64,000 nt of DNA, from assembly GCF_002288525.1 (NCBI RefSeq), contig NZ_CP023068.1:806001-870000 (forward strand). The letters run 5' to 3'. Origin of the DNA: Sinorhizobium sojae CCBAU 05684 (lineage in GTDB: Bacteria; Pseudomonadota; Alphaproteobacteria; Rhizobiales; Rhizobiaceae). Positions 33,495 to 42,574 of the stretch are shown here, piece after piece; the first letter of the stretch is position 1; every line of letters begins with the position of its first letter. The position numbers and the translations under genes were made by a program. The notes below the pieces were generated by a model that saw only the letters and a list, made by a program, of their open reading frames with translations, did not search any database and was not told the DNA's origin.

Positions 33495-33519
33495 CGACGG
33501 GTCGGCAGGAGGTATTGCA

Positions 33520-34560
33520 ATGGCAAAGTCGGTTCAAATCCGCCAGATGGGCCGGGAGATATCGGTAGCGGAGGAACGCACCATCCTGCAAGCAGCCCTG
33601 GAGCACGGCATTGCCTACCCCCATGGCTGTCGCTCGGGTCGCTGCGGTTCCTGCAAGTCACGATTGATCGAAGGTGAGGTCGACTTGTTGCCGCATACGC
33701 CTTTTGCCCTGACACCCGAAGAGCGCGATATGGGGCTTATCCTGGCGTGCCGGGCACAACCGAGGACAGATGCGACGGTCGCTTGGCTGGGCAGGGAAGA
33801 GGACCGGGCGGATCATCCGGTGCAGGCCTTCAAAGCGAAGGTCATCTCGCTGGATGACGCCACGCATGATATAAAGCGGGTGAGACTTTTGCCGAAAGGC
33901 GGCATGCCGCTCGCCTTCAGCGCTGGGCAATATGCGCAGCTTTCCTTTCCGGGCGCACCGATGCGCGACTACTCCATGGCAAACCAGCCGGGCGAAAGAG
34001 AACTAGAGTTCCACATACGTCGCATCCCCAATGGCGCGGCGAGCGAGCGGGTCGCCAGCACGTTGGCGGTCGGAGACGAGGTGACGGTACGCGGCCCCTT
34101 CGGCAGCGCGTTCCTGCGCCACCGCCATACCGGGCCGATACTGGCCATCGCCGGCGGGTCCGGCATGGCGCCGATCAAGTCTATCGTGGAGACGGCTCTG
34201 AACCATGGGTTTCGGCAGCCTATTCACTTGTACTTCGGCGTGCGGCAGGAGCGGGACCTCTATCTCACGGATCACATTCGGACCTTGTGCGAGCATCATC
34301 CGAACCTGGCCTTTATCCCGGTGCTTTCGCAGGTCGAGCATTCGGTTCGTTTCCGCACGGGCACAGTGACCCAAGCCATTGCGGAGGATCTGCAGGACCT
34401 CGACGGTTGGCAAACCTACATGGCAGGCCCGCCGGCAATGGCCGACAGCGTGACGCCGGTCCTTCTCGATCGTGGACTTCAGCGGGACGAACTTCATCTC
34501 GATGTGTTCTTCACCCCTGAGGCGGCGCGGGCGGATCACGAGTTGGAGGATGTGAAATGA
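33520..34560 (+). CDS. 2Fe-2S ferredoxin/FAD/NAD(P)H reductase in copper operon
   Basis: A 346-residue electron-transfer flavoprotein. It has an N-terminal plant-type 2Fe-2S domain (Cys37, 42, 45, 77), an FAD-binding domain (RDYSMANQPG) and an NAD(P)-binding domain (AIAGGSGMAPIKSIV). This is the layout of phenol-hydroxylase and CDP-6-deoxyhexose reductases, which pass electrons to a partner. No oxygenase partner is nearby. It sits between actP and hmrR (the hmrR ATG overlaps its stop), with a perfect AGGAGGT site for ATG 33520. A role in copper handling, such as reducing Cu(II) or repairing damaged centres, is speculation from context. Confidence 0.9.
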   Translation: MAKSVQIRQMGREISVAEERTILQAALEHGIAYPHGCRSGRCGSCKSRLIEGEVDLLPHTPFALTPEERDMGLILACRAQPRTDATVAWLGREEDRADHPVQAFKAKVISLDDATHDIKRVRLLPKGGMPLAFSAGQYAQLSFPGAPMRDYSMANQPGERELEFHIRRIPNGAASERVASTLAVGDEVTVRGPFGSAFLRHRHTGPILAIAGGSGMAPIKSIVETALNHGFRQPIHLYFGVRQERDLYLTDHIRTLCEHHPNLAFIPVLSQVEHSVRFRTGTVTQAIAEDLQDLDGWQTYMAGPPAMADSVTPVLLDRGLQRDELHLDVFFTPEAARADHELEDVK

Positions 34561-35030
34561 ACATTGGCGATGTCTCCAAAGAGTCTGGTGTCTCCACCAA
34601 GATGATCCGTTATTACGAGCAGATCGGGCTTATCCCGGCAGCGCACAGAACCGACGCGGGCTACCGCATCTATCGCGACAATGATGTGCACAGGCTGCGC
34701 TTCATTCGGCGCGCTCGGGATCTCGGCTTTTCCATGGATCAACTCACGCAGCTGATGGCGCTGTGGTCGGATCGCCACCGTGCCAGTGCCGATGTCAAGC
34801 GCATCGCGCGCGAGCACATCGCGGAACTAGAGCGGAAGATCCAGGAGTTGCAGGCAATGACCGACGCGCTGAAGCATCTGGCCGAGCATTGTCATGGCGA
34901 TCAACATCCAGAGTGCCCGATCCTCGAGGATTTGGCGGGCGCGATCGAGGTCGAGGCCAGGCACGCGGACCTGACGCGCTTTGGCGCTGGCGGCGTCGAT
35001 CCCGTGCGCCGGAAGAAGGAAATCCAGTGA
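34557..35030 (+). CDS. hmrR: HmrR/CueR copper-responsive MerR family activator
   Basis: A 157-residue MerR regulator. The N-terminal winged helix (MNIGDVSKESGVSTKMIRYY) is followed by a long dimerisation helix and a Cu(I)-binding loop with Cys112 and Cys120 (HCHGDQHPECPIL), exactly the CueR spacing for monovalent ions. The extra C-terminal tail after the loop is typical of rhizobial HmrR. It overlaps the reductase gene by 4 bases, so it is in the regulon it controls. Confidence 0.93.
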   Translation: MNIGDVSKESGVSTKMIRYYEQIGLIPAAHRTDAGYRIYRDNDVHRLRFIRRARDLGFSMDQLTQLMALWSDRHRASADVKRIAREHIAELERKIQELQAMTDALKHLAEHCHGDQHPECPILEDLAGAIEVEARHADLTRFGAGGVDPVRRKKEIQ

Positions 35031-35055
35031 GCGGCCTTTTCGGGAGAGATCAGAA

Positions 35056-36558
35056 ATGAAAATGCCACAGCTTTCACGTCGTCGGTTCCTCACGTCTTTT
35101 GCGGCCGCGGGCATCGCAGCTGCCGGTCCGTCATGGCTGATGTCGGCAGGACCCGCCTTCGCCGGGCCGGCAACGCTGCTCAAGGCAGGGCGGAGGACCA
35201 TTGAGGTGAAGCGCCGCGCGGCCACGGTCTACGGCCTAACGCAGGCTGATGGCACGCACGGGCTGGTCGCGGAGGTCGGCAAGCCGTTCCGAGTACGGCT
35301 GGAAAACGGGCTCGACGAGGAGACGCTGATCCATTGGCACGGCCTGACCCCTCCGTGGAAGCAAGACGGCGTTCCGGAAGTCTCGCAGGCACTGCTTTTC
35401 CCGGGCGCCGCGCACGACTATGACTTCCCCCTGACCCGGGCCGGCACCAACTGGATGCACTCCCATCACGGCCTGCAGGAGCAGGGCCTTTTGGCCGCGC
35501 CGCTCATCGTGCGCGATCCTGCCGACGCTCGGAAAGACGTGCAGGAGGTCGTCGTCCTCTTTCACGATTTCACGTTCCGCGATCCGGCCGAGGTGCTGGC
35601 CGGCCTGCAGGGTGGTGGGCAGGCCGACCAGGCACAGACCGCGCCCATGGACCACGGCGAAATGGGCCACGCCGCGATGGGGCATGGTGCTCCGACGCCG
35701 GCCGCCGCTGGCGGGCATTCGGGCGGAAGTGATGTTGCCGTCCCCGGGGCTGCGCACCTGAACGATGTCGAATACGACGCCTTCCTCGCCAATGACCGCA
35801 CGCTTGATGATCCTGAGGTCTTTCGGGTGGAGCGCGGCGGGCGGGTGCGCCTGCGCCTGATCAACGGCGCTGCCGCGACAAACTTCTGGATCGACCTTGG
35901 CGGGCTCGAGGGGCGCCTGATCGCCGTCGACGGAATGCCGGTCGAGCCGGTCCGCGGAAAGCGTTTCGAATTCGCCATCGCGCAACGCCTCGATATCGCG
36001 CTGGACCTGCCGAAGAACGAAGGCGCGTGGCCGATCTTTGCCATCCGCGAAGGACGACGCGAGCGTACCGGTTTCATACTGGCTACCACGTCCGGCGCCA
36101 TAGAACGCCTCGGCGGAGAAGCAGCGGAAGCCGCCGCGGCCGTAGGGCTCGCGCTCGAAGGGAAATTACGGGCTGTGCAGCCACTGGCGGGACGCAGAGC
36201 CGACCGGGAGCACACGGTCGCTATCACTGAGGCGCCCGGCTATGTCTGGATGCTGAACGGCAAGAGGCACGGCGAAAATGCACCGCTCTCGGTGTCCGAG
36301 GGCGAGCGCGTCGAGATCACGTTCCGTGATCACACCACCATGGCACACCCCATGCATCTGCACGGCCATCACTTTCAGGTGGTTGCCATCAATGGCAGGC
36401 GGTTCCCGGGCGCGATGCGCGACACAGTCCTCGTGCCGTCGCAGGGTAGCGTGACGGTCGCTTTCGATGCAGTGAACCCAGGCGAGTGGCCTCTGCACTG
36501 CCACCATCTCTACCATATGAACGGAGGAATGATGACGACGCTGAAGTATGAATTGTAA
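35056..36558 (+). CDS. Multicopper oxidase (CopA/CueO-like)
   Basis: Periplasmic multicopper oxidase of 500 residues, exported folded: the N-terminus has a Tat signal (SRRRFLTSF). Copper ligands are HWHG at 93-96, HSHHG at 135-139, a HPMHLHGH block, and HCHHLYHMNGGM with His481, Cys482, His483, His487 and Met492. A Met/His-rich insert (PMDHGEMGHAAMGHG) resembles CopA/PcoA copper-storage segments. It probably oxidises Cu(I) to the less toxic Cu(II). It lies 25 bases after hmrR and starts at 35056 just after the twin-arginine-compatible leader. Confidence 0.93.
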   Translation: MKMPQLSRRRFLTSFAAAGIAAAGPSWLMSAGPAFAGPATLLKAGRRTIEVKRRAATVYGLTQADGTHGLVAEVGKPFRVRLENGLDEETLIHWHGLTPPWKQDGVPEVSQALLFPGAAHDYDFPLTRAGTNWMHSHHGLQEQGLLAAPLIVRDPADARKDVQEVVVLFHDFTFRDPAEVLAGLQGGGQADQAQTAPMDHGEMGHAAMGHGAPTPAAAGGHSGGSDVAVPGAAHLNDVEYDAFLANDRTLDDPEVFRVERGGRVRLRLINGAAATNFWIDLGGLEGRLIAVDGMPVEPVRGKRFEFAIAQRLDIALDLPKNEGAWPIFAIREGRRERTGFILATTSGAIERLGGEAAEAAAAVGLALEGKLRAVQPLAGRRADREHTVAITEAPGYVWMLNGKRHGENAPLSVSEGERVEITFRDHTTMAHPMHLHGHHFQVVAINGRRFPGAMRDTVLVPSQGSVTVAFDAVNPGEWPLHCHHLYHMNGGMMTTLKYEL

Positions 36559-36980
36559 CGGTATACACTGCAAGACATATCAGAAGACGTCGGAGAATCT
36601 GGCGGTACCATGGAATAAATTTGGACTGCTTCAGAGGATTTTGTTGGGACTATATTTACGAGATATTATGTGAATTGTTTTTTGGTAGGAAATTCTGTTT
36701 CAATACTTCGAATTAGCACATAGTTCTTCAAGTTTTATATTAGCCTTTAGTAATCGAGGTGACGACCGATTGAAGGGGCATAGGCGAGGGTCCAGCGTGG
36801 CCTTCACCAAAAGACCGCAGTCAGCCAGTGAGCCCACCATGCCAGAGGAGGGGCAGGCTCACCGGAACTGGGAACGCTGAGAGAGCGCCTCGGAAAACTG
36901 GCTGCGGAGGGGTTCCTTCTTCGCGGTGCACGGTGGCGGCGGGGCAACTCGCGCCCGTTGCGTGAACATGGGAGGACAGC
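36559..36980. promoter_or_regulatory. AT-rich intergenic region upstream of ABC importer operon
   Basis: About 420 bases without a credible gene. The section from about 36620 to 36770 is strongly AT-rich, unlike everything around it, and probably carries the importer promoter. I could not pick a confident -35/-10 pair or a metal-regulator site (no clear Zur, Fur or NikR box). Short frames on both strands in 36800-37000 are shadows without support. Confidence 0.5.
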
Positions 36981-37925
36981 ATGTGGACAAGACTGCTCCA
37001 ACGTCTCTTAATTCTCGGCTTGATGCTCCTCGGCGTCTCGCTCATGGCTTTCCTCGTGCCATATGTGAGCGGTGGCGATCCAGCGCGGACGATCCTGATG
37101 TCACGGGTTCGCGACCTTGCTGTCGATCCTGCCGCCGTTGAAGCGATGCGCGTTCATTTGGGTCTCGACCGGCCACTGCCGGTCCAATACGGCGCTTGGC
37201 TGTGGCAGGCGGTCCAGGGCGATCTGGGCTATTCGTTCGCAAGCGGCCGGCCCGTTGCCTCCGAGATCGGAGGGGCGCTCGGCGTATCGATCACGTTGGC
37301 GCTGACAGCGCTCGGAATTGCGGCGGCCGTCGCCATACCGCTCGGCACCTTGGCGGCAACACGGCCGGGCGGGACGGTCGACAGCGCCACGACGCTGATG
37401 GTCCAGACCTTCGTGGCTACCCCGGAATACTGGCTGGCCCCGATGGGCATTCTCGTTTTCGCGCTTTACCTCGGATGGTTGCCGTCGGCCGGCTGGACGA
37501 GCTGGAGCTCGCTGGTACTGCCAGCCATGGTGCTGTCGCTGCGACCGATGGCCTACTTCACGCAGGTGACCCGGGCCGCCATGATGGATGTGCTGCAGGC
37601 TCCCTACATCACTGCAGCGCGCAGCCGCGGCCTCAGCATGCGCCAAACGGTCATGCACCACGGCCTGCGCAACGGCTCGTTGCCCATCGTCACCTTCTTT
37701 GCACTGTGGCTGGCCGGACTCCTCGGCGGCTCGGTCGTGATTGAGGTCATCTTCGCCATCCCCGGCATGGGGCGGCTGCTCTATGAGGCTGTCATCAATC
37801 GCGACGTCCCGATGCTGCAAGGCGGTTTCGTGTCCATCGTGGCGCTGTCGATCCTGATCAACACAATCGCCGACATGCTCTATGTCGTGCTCAACCCGGC
37901 AGTGAGGTCCGGTCATGCGCATTGA
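36981..37925 (+). CDS. Peptide/nickel/opine ABC permease (DppB/NikB type)
   Basis: A 314-residue inner-membrane permease with six helices. The family EAA-type loop is visible (ITAARSRGLSMRQTVMHH) and the pore end is IEVIFAIPGMGRLLYEAVINRDVPM. GGGAGGACAGC precedes the ATG. First gene of a five-gene importer (B, C, D, F, A order). The substrate is not readable; relatives import dipeptides, nickel chelates or opine-type metallophores. Confidence 0.92.
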   Translation: MWTRLLQRLLILGLMLLGVSLMAFLVPYVSGGDPARTILMSRVRDLAVDPAAVEAMRVHLGLDRPLPVQYGAWLWQAVQGDLGYSFASGRPVASEIGGALGVSITLALTALGIAAAVAIPLGTLAATRPGGTVDSATTLMVQTFVATPEYWLAPMGILVFALYLGWLPSAGWTSWSSLVLPAMVLSLRPMAYFTQVTRAAMMDVLQAPYITAARSRGLSMRQTVMHHGLRNGSLPIVTFFALWLAGLLGGSVVIEVIFAIPGMGRLLYEAVINRDVPMLQGGFVSIVALSILINTIADMLYVVLNPAVRSGHAH

Positions 37926-38829
37926 CAACACTTCACAAGGTGTGTCTGCCAGTTCGCTTCTGCCGATGCGGCTCAGGTATCCGGCCGCACTGCGGCTGTG
38001 GCAGTTCCTCCGCGGGCGCCATTGGACGTTCCGCACAGGGATCGTGATCCTGGTGGCGCTCGTGATAACGCTCATCCTGGCGCCGTGGATCGCTCCTTAT
38101 GATCCGGCCGTGCAGAACCTGATTGCACGGCTGTCGCCGCCGAGTGCGGAGCACTGGCTGGGGACGGATCATCTCGGGCGCGACCTCTTCAGCCGCCTCC
38201 TTGTTGGCGGTCGCTTCACCGTAACCATCGCCATGGTCACAGTTTTGCTGTCCTTTGCCATCGGCACGCTGATCGGCGTCGTCGCCGGACGCGTCCAAGG
38301 CAGTCTGCTCGATGAGATATCAATGCGCATCATCGACGTTCTGATCTCGATCCCGGACGTCGTGGTGGCAATCTTCCTGGTTGCCATTTTCGGCCCCGGC
38401 TATGCGACGCTGATCGCCTCTCTCACGGTTATCGGCTGGACACCGTTTGCGCGGCTAGCCCGCGGGCTGACCCTGGCGGTCAATGCTCAGGGTTATATTC
38501 GGGCGGCGGAGGTGCTGGGATGCAGCCGGTCCTTCATCATCCTCCGCCACGTCATTCCGAACATCATCCGTCCGATCGCGGCGGTCAGCTTCCTGCGTTT
38601 CGGCCACAAGCTGATCACGGTTGGAGCGCTCTCCTTCCTCGGGCTCGGCGTACAGCCGCCAGCGGCCGACTGGGCACTGATGCTCGCCGATGCACAGCCC
38701 TATGTGGAGCGGCTGCCGATCTTGATGATCGCGCCGGGCCTGGCGATCTTCGTGGCCGCGCTCAGCGTCACCTGGATCGGGCACGGGCTGGAGATCGAAG
38801 CCAGAGATGGAGACTCAGGCGATGAATAA
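37915..38829 (+). CDS. Peptide/nickel/opine ABC permease (DppC/NikC type)
   Basis: A 304-residue partner permease with a long polar N-terminus (about 35 residues), then six helices and DppC-type motifs: HWLGTDHLGRDLFSRLL and the loop RAAEVLGCSRSFIILRHVIPN, ending LSFLGLGVQPPAADWALML. It overlaps the upstream permease by 11 bases; GAGGT stands six bases before its ATG. Confidence 0.92.
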   Translation: MRIDNTSQGVSASSLLPMRLRYPAALRLWQFLRGRHWTFRTGIVILVALVITLILAPWIAPYDPAVQNLIARLSPPSAEHWLGTDHLGRDLFSRLLVGGRFTVTIAMVTVLLSFAIGTLIGVVAGRVQGSLLDEISMRIIDVLISIPDVVVAIFLVAIFGPGYATLIASLTVIGWTPFARLARGLTLAVNAQGYIRAAEVLGCSRSFIILRHVIPNIIRPIAAVSFLRFGHKLITVGALSFLGLGVQPPAADWALMLADAQPYVERLPILMIAPGLAIFVAALSVTWIGHGLEIEARDGDSGDE

Positions 38830-39826
38830 AAGTAACGAACCGTTGCTGGTGATCGAGGATCTCAAGGTCGCCTTTCCGGGCCAATCGGCGCCGGTGATCG
38901 ACGGGCTCAGCCTGACGCTCGACCGTGGCGAGGTTCTGGCGCTGGTCGGTGAATCGGGCTCGGGCAAGAGCATGACGGCGCTGTCGCTCATGCGGCTGCT
39001 GCCAGCTGGCGGCGCGATTACCGGTGGGCGCATCCGCTTCGACGGCGAGGACGTCCTGTCGCTGGCGGACCGGCAGATGAATCGGTTGCGCGGCGGGCGC
39101 ATGGCGATGCTGTTCCAGCAGCCACAGGCGATGCTCGATCCGACCTCGCGGGTCGGCGCCCAGATCGCCGAACCGCTGCGGCTGCATCGTGGCCTCGGGC
39201 ACCGGGCGGCCATGAGTCGGGTGCTCGACCTCCTGCGCGACGTCGGAATCCCTGACCCGGCGGTGCGGGCGCGGTGCTTTTCGCACGAGCTCTCCGGCGG
39301 GATGGCGCAACGCGTCATGATGGCGGCAGCACTGAGCGGGGATCCGGATATGCTGATCGCGGACGAGCCGACGACCGCGCTCGACGTCACCGTGCAGGCC
39401 CAGATCCTGCGGCTGATCGACGAGGAGAGACGCAAGCGCAACCTGGCGACGCTGCTCATCACCCACGACCTCGCGGTTGTCGCCGCGCTCGCCGACCGGG
39501 TCGCGGTGATGTATGCCGGGCGGATCGTCGAGGAGGGACCGGCGAAGGCGGTGCTCCAGTCGCCGCAACACCCCTATACGCAGGCGCTAATGCGCTGCTC
39601 ATTGCTTGTTCCCGATCCGAAAGGGCAATTGCTGTCGATCCCCGGCTCTGGGACACATGCACGAGAACTGACCTGCGGCTGCCGCTTCCATCCGCGTTGC
39701 AGTGCGGCGTCGCAGCACGGCCTCACCGGCCGCTGCATGCGGTCAGAGCCGGCGCTCAAACCTGATCCGGATGGCCATGTGACGCGCTGCTGGGCCGTCG
39801 AAGCCGAGAAGGAGACGGCCGCATGA
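38822..39826 (+). CDS. ABC importer ATPase 1 (DppD/OppD type)
   Basis: Cytosolic ATPase of about 334 residues with Walker A GESGSGKS, Q-loop MLFQQPQAMLDP, signature LSGGMAQRV and Walker B MLIADEPTTALD. The C-terminal oligopeptide-transporter extension contains conserved cysteines (LTCGCRFHPRC). Two starts are possible (38807 and 38822); the second overlaps the permease stop and keeps a GGAGA site. Confidence 0.93.
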   Translation: MNKSNEPLLVIEDLKVAFPGQSAPVIDGLSLTLDRGEVLALVGESGSGKSMTALSLMRLLPAGGAITGGRIRFDGEDVLSLADRQMNRLRGGRMAMLFQQPQAMLDPTSRVGAQIAEPLRLHRGLGHRAAMSRVLDLLRDVGIPDPAVRARCFSHELSGGMAQRVMMAAALSGDPDMLIADEPTTALDVTVQAQILRLIDEERRKRNLATLLITHDLAVVAALADRVAVMYAGRIVEEGPAKAVLQSPQHPYTQALMRCSLLVPDPKGQLLSIPGSGTHARELTCGCRFHPRCSAASQHGLTGRCMRSEPALKPDPDGHVTRCWAVEAEKETAA

Positions 39827-40878
39827 ACAGCTACACGCTTTGGCAGACCGTTACCAGGGACGCCCAGGCGGACATTCAACCGCCACTGATCGAGGTCGAG
39901 CACCTCGCGAAGCATTACTTCCTCAGCCGGTCGTTCTCGATCAAATCGGTCGACGGTGTCTCTTTTGCTATTGGACAAGGCGAAGTGCTTGGCCTTGTCG
40001 GCGAGTCGGGCTGCGGCAAAAGTACGATCGCTCGCCTGTTGACACGCCAGACAACGCCGACGAGTGGCCAAGTAAAAATAGCGGGGCATGAGATTGCGGA
40101 CGTCAGCGGCGAGGATCTGAAGCGCCTTCGCCGCACCGTGCAACTCGTCTTCCAGGACCCGTTCGGGGCGCTCGACCCGCGTATGCGGATCGGCACGAGC
40201 ATGGAGGCGCCGCTCGCGCAGCACCGCGTCGCAACGCGCGAGGAGCGCCGTGAGAAGGTCATGCGCATGCTCGCGGAAGTCGGCCTGGATGAAAGCTTCT
40301 ATGAACGTTACCCTAGGCAATGCTCGGGCGGACAATTGCAGCGCGTCGTCATCGGCCGGGCACTGCTCCTCGAGCCGCGGTTCCTGATCTGCGACGAGCC
40401 GACATCGGCGCTAGACGCCTCGATGCGCACGCAGATCCTGAACTTGTTGACGGATCTGAAGCGCCGCCACGGCCTGACCATGCTGATGATCTCTCACGAT
40501 CTCAGGGTGGTGCGCCACATCTGCGACCGCATCGCCGTGATGTATCTGGGCCGGATTGTCGAGGTCGCCGATCGTGATGCGCTCTTCAAGACGCCGCGCC
40601 ACCCCTACACGAAGGCCCTGATTGCCGCTTCCATGCTCGATCGGACGGGGCTTTATGCGCCGGAGATTCAGTTGCGCGGCGACCTACCGAGCCCCCTCAA
40701 CCCGCCCCGCGGCTGCCGCTTCCACACCCGCTGCGCCCACGCGCAGGCGAAGTGCTCACAGGCCGAGCCGGAATTCGAGGCGGCGAGCGAAAGCCATCAG
40801 GTGCGCTGCCACTTCTGGCGGGAATTGCAGCCTGGAAAGTCACCAGAGGCCGGCCCAGCCCAAAGGAGGGCGAAATGA
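39823..40878 (+). CDS. ABC importer ATPase 2 (DppF/OppF type)
   Basis: A 351-residue ATPase with Walker A GESGCGKS, Q-loop LVFQDPFGALDPRMRIG, Walker B FLICDEPTSALD and a signature that reads CSGGQLQRV (Cys in place of the usual Leu). The C-terminal oligopeptide domain has the FHTRC-type cysteine cluster. It overlaps ATPase 1 by 4 bases and makes a heterodimer with it. Confidence 0.93.
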   Translation: MNSYTLWQTVTRDAQADIQPPLIEVEHLAKHYFLSRSFSIKSVDGVSFAIGQGEVLGLVGESGCGKSTIARLLTRQTTPTSGQVKIAGHEIADVSGEDLKRLRRTVQLVFQDPFGALDPRMRIGTSMEAPLAQHRVATREERREKVMRMLAEVGLDESFYERYPRQCSGGQLQRVVIGRALLLEPRFLICDEPTSALDASMRTQILNLLTDLKRRHGLTMLMISHDLRVVRHICDRIAVMYLGRIVEVADRDALFKTPRHPYTKALIAASMLDRTGLYAPEIQLRGDLPSPLNPPRGCRFHTRCAHAQAKCSQAEPEFEAASESHQVRCHFWRELQPGKSPEAGPAQRRAK

Positions 40879-40984
40879 AGGGAGGTGCGCTGTCATGCCG
40901 AATGGCAGCGCATCGCTGTCTGCCCGTCACGTTCGACATGACGTAACAGGTCGATACGAAACAAAATAGGAGGAGGAACAGGAA

Positions 40985-42478
40985 ATGAAGCGATATGCAC
41001 TTGCGGCGTTATGCGCGACGACATTGTCCGCCAGCGCCATTGCCCAGGAAGACAAAACGCTCACCTATGCCGATTTCCAGCCGGTTCAGACGAATTGGCA
41101 GATGGCCAGCGACGATTCTTACCTTGGTAGCCGCGCCGGCTGTTTCGAGACGCTTGTGCGCCTCAATTGGCAACTGCAGCTTGAACCGGGTCTCGCCACG
41201 TCGTGGGAGCAGGTCGAACCGACGATATGGGAGTTCACGCTGCGCGATGGCGTACAATTCCAGGACGGTGCGCCTCTGACGGCCGAGGCCGTGACCGGCG
41301 CGCTGAATCATCTGCTCGCCGCAGAAATGCCGGCGCGGCCCTTCTCGCCGAAACTGATCAAGTCCGTGGAACCGGTTGGGGAGAAGGTCGTCCGCATCAC
41401 CACCAATACCCCTTCGGTCCTGCTTCCGGCTCAGCTCGCTGCACCCAACACGACAATCCTGTCGCCGGCCGCCTACCAGGGCGCAACGATCGATCCTGTC
41501 GGCCGATGCACCGGCCCCTTCGAGATCGTCGAAGTCAAACCCAAGGAGTATCTGAAATTCAAGCGCAATGACAATTATTGGGGCGGCAAGCCCACGCTCG
41601 AGGGAGGCATGGTGGTTTTCATCCCCGATGCCAATACCCGCATGACTCAGGTTCGCAGCGGCGAAGCCGATATCGCGCGTCTGATCCCGCCCCATGGCGT
41701 CAAGCAACTGGAAGGGGCGCAGGGGATCGAACTGATACGGCTGAAAACTCCGCGCGTGACCGAATTGCTGCTCAACAACAAGAAGGAACCGCTTAACGAT
41801 GTCCGCGTTCGCCAGGCCATCCAGGCCGCGATTGACGGCGAGGCGATTGCCGCCAGCGTCTATGAAGGTACGGTGACGGCTGCGGCTTCTGCCTTCTCGC
41901 CTGACGATCCATGGGCACCAAAGGGCATCGAGCCGATCTACGACCCCGCGCGAGCGAAGGCGTTGTTGGAGGAGGCCGGCATCCGGCCGGGGCAACTGCA
42001 GCTTGAACTTCTGGCCTATACATCAAGAACCGAACTGAAGGACGTTGGTGCCATCATCCAGGCGCAACTTGGTGAGATTGGCATCAAGGTCAATCTGCGC
42101 GTGGCCGAGTATACTGCGATCGAACCCCAGATGATGTCCGGCGACTATGACATGGCGCTAATGTCGCGCGGCTATCTAACGGACATTGCCGACCCATTCG
42201 GCTTTCTCACGGCGGATTATTCCTGCGGCGGCAGCTACAACATGTCGCATTACTGCTCCGAAGACGTCGATGCACTGATCGAGAAGGCATCCTCGCTCAT
42301 CGACCCGCAGGCGCGCTACGAGATCTATGCGCAGCTTGCCAAGAAATTCTTCGATGAGGCGGTTACCGTCTATCTGGTGAACGAGACCTCCTTCGACGCT
42401 CGCGCCAAGCGCGTGAAGAACTACGAGATGCATCCTCTGGTCTATTACCTGATGACCAAGGATCTTTCCGTCGAATAA
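40985..42478 (+). CDS. ABC importer solute-binding protein (SBP family 5)
   Basis: Periplasmic substrate-binding protein, 497 residues, with a cleavable signal peptide (ending ASAIAQ). Family 5 landmarks are LEPGLATSWEQVEP, FQDGAPLTAEAVTGAL and NDVRVRQAIQAAIDGEAI. A strong AGGAGGAGG site precedes the ATG. Placing the binding-protein gene last in the operon, after a 106-base gap, may allow separate expression. The ligand is unknown; nickel- or opine-type chelates and peptides are the main options. Confidence 0.92.
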   Translation: MKRYALAALCATTLSASAIAQEDKTLTYADFQPVQTNWQMASDDSYLGSRAGCFETLVRLNWQLQLEPGLATSWEQVEPTIWEFTLRDGVQFQDGAPLTAEAVTGALNHLLAAEMPARPFSPKLIKSVEPVGEKVVRITTNTPSVLLPAQLAAPNTTILSPAAYQGATIDPVGRCTGPFEIVEVKPKEYLKFKRNDNYWGGKPTLEGGMVVFIPDANTRMTQVRSGEADIARLIPPHGVKQLEGAQGIELIRLKTPRVTELLLNNKKEPLNDVRVRQAIQAAIDGEAIAASVYEGTVTAAASAFSPDDPWAPKGIEPIYDPARAKALLEEAGIRPGQLQLELLAYTSRTELKDVGAIIQAQLGEIGIKVNLRVAEYTAIEPQMMSGDYDMALMSRGYLTDIADPFGFLTADYSCGGSYNMSHYCSEDVDALIEKASSLIDPQARYEIYAQLAKKFFDEAVTVYLVNETSFDARAKRVKNYEMHPLVYYLMTKDLSVE

Positions 42479-42574
42479 CTTCATCCTGGGATCGCGCGGG
42501 CTTCTGACCTGGGCGATCCCACATCGACGCAATCTCTCCCCGCGCATTTCAGTCCCTGCGTCAGCAGGCGCAGC

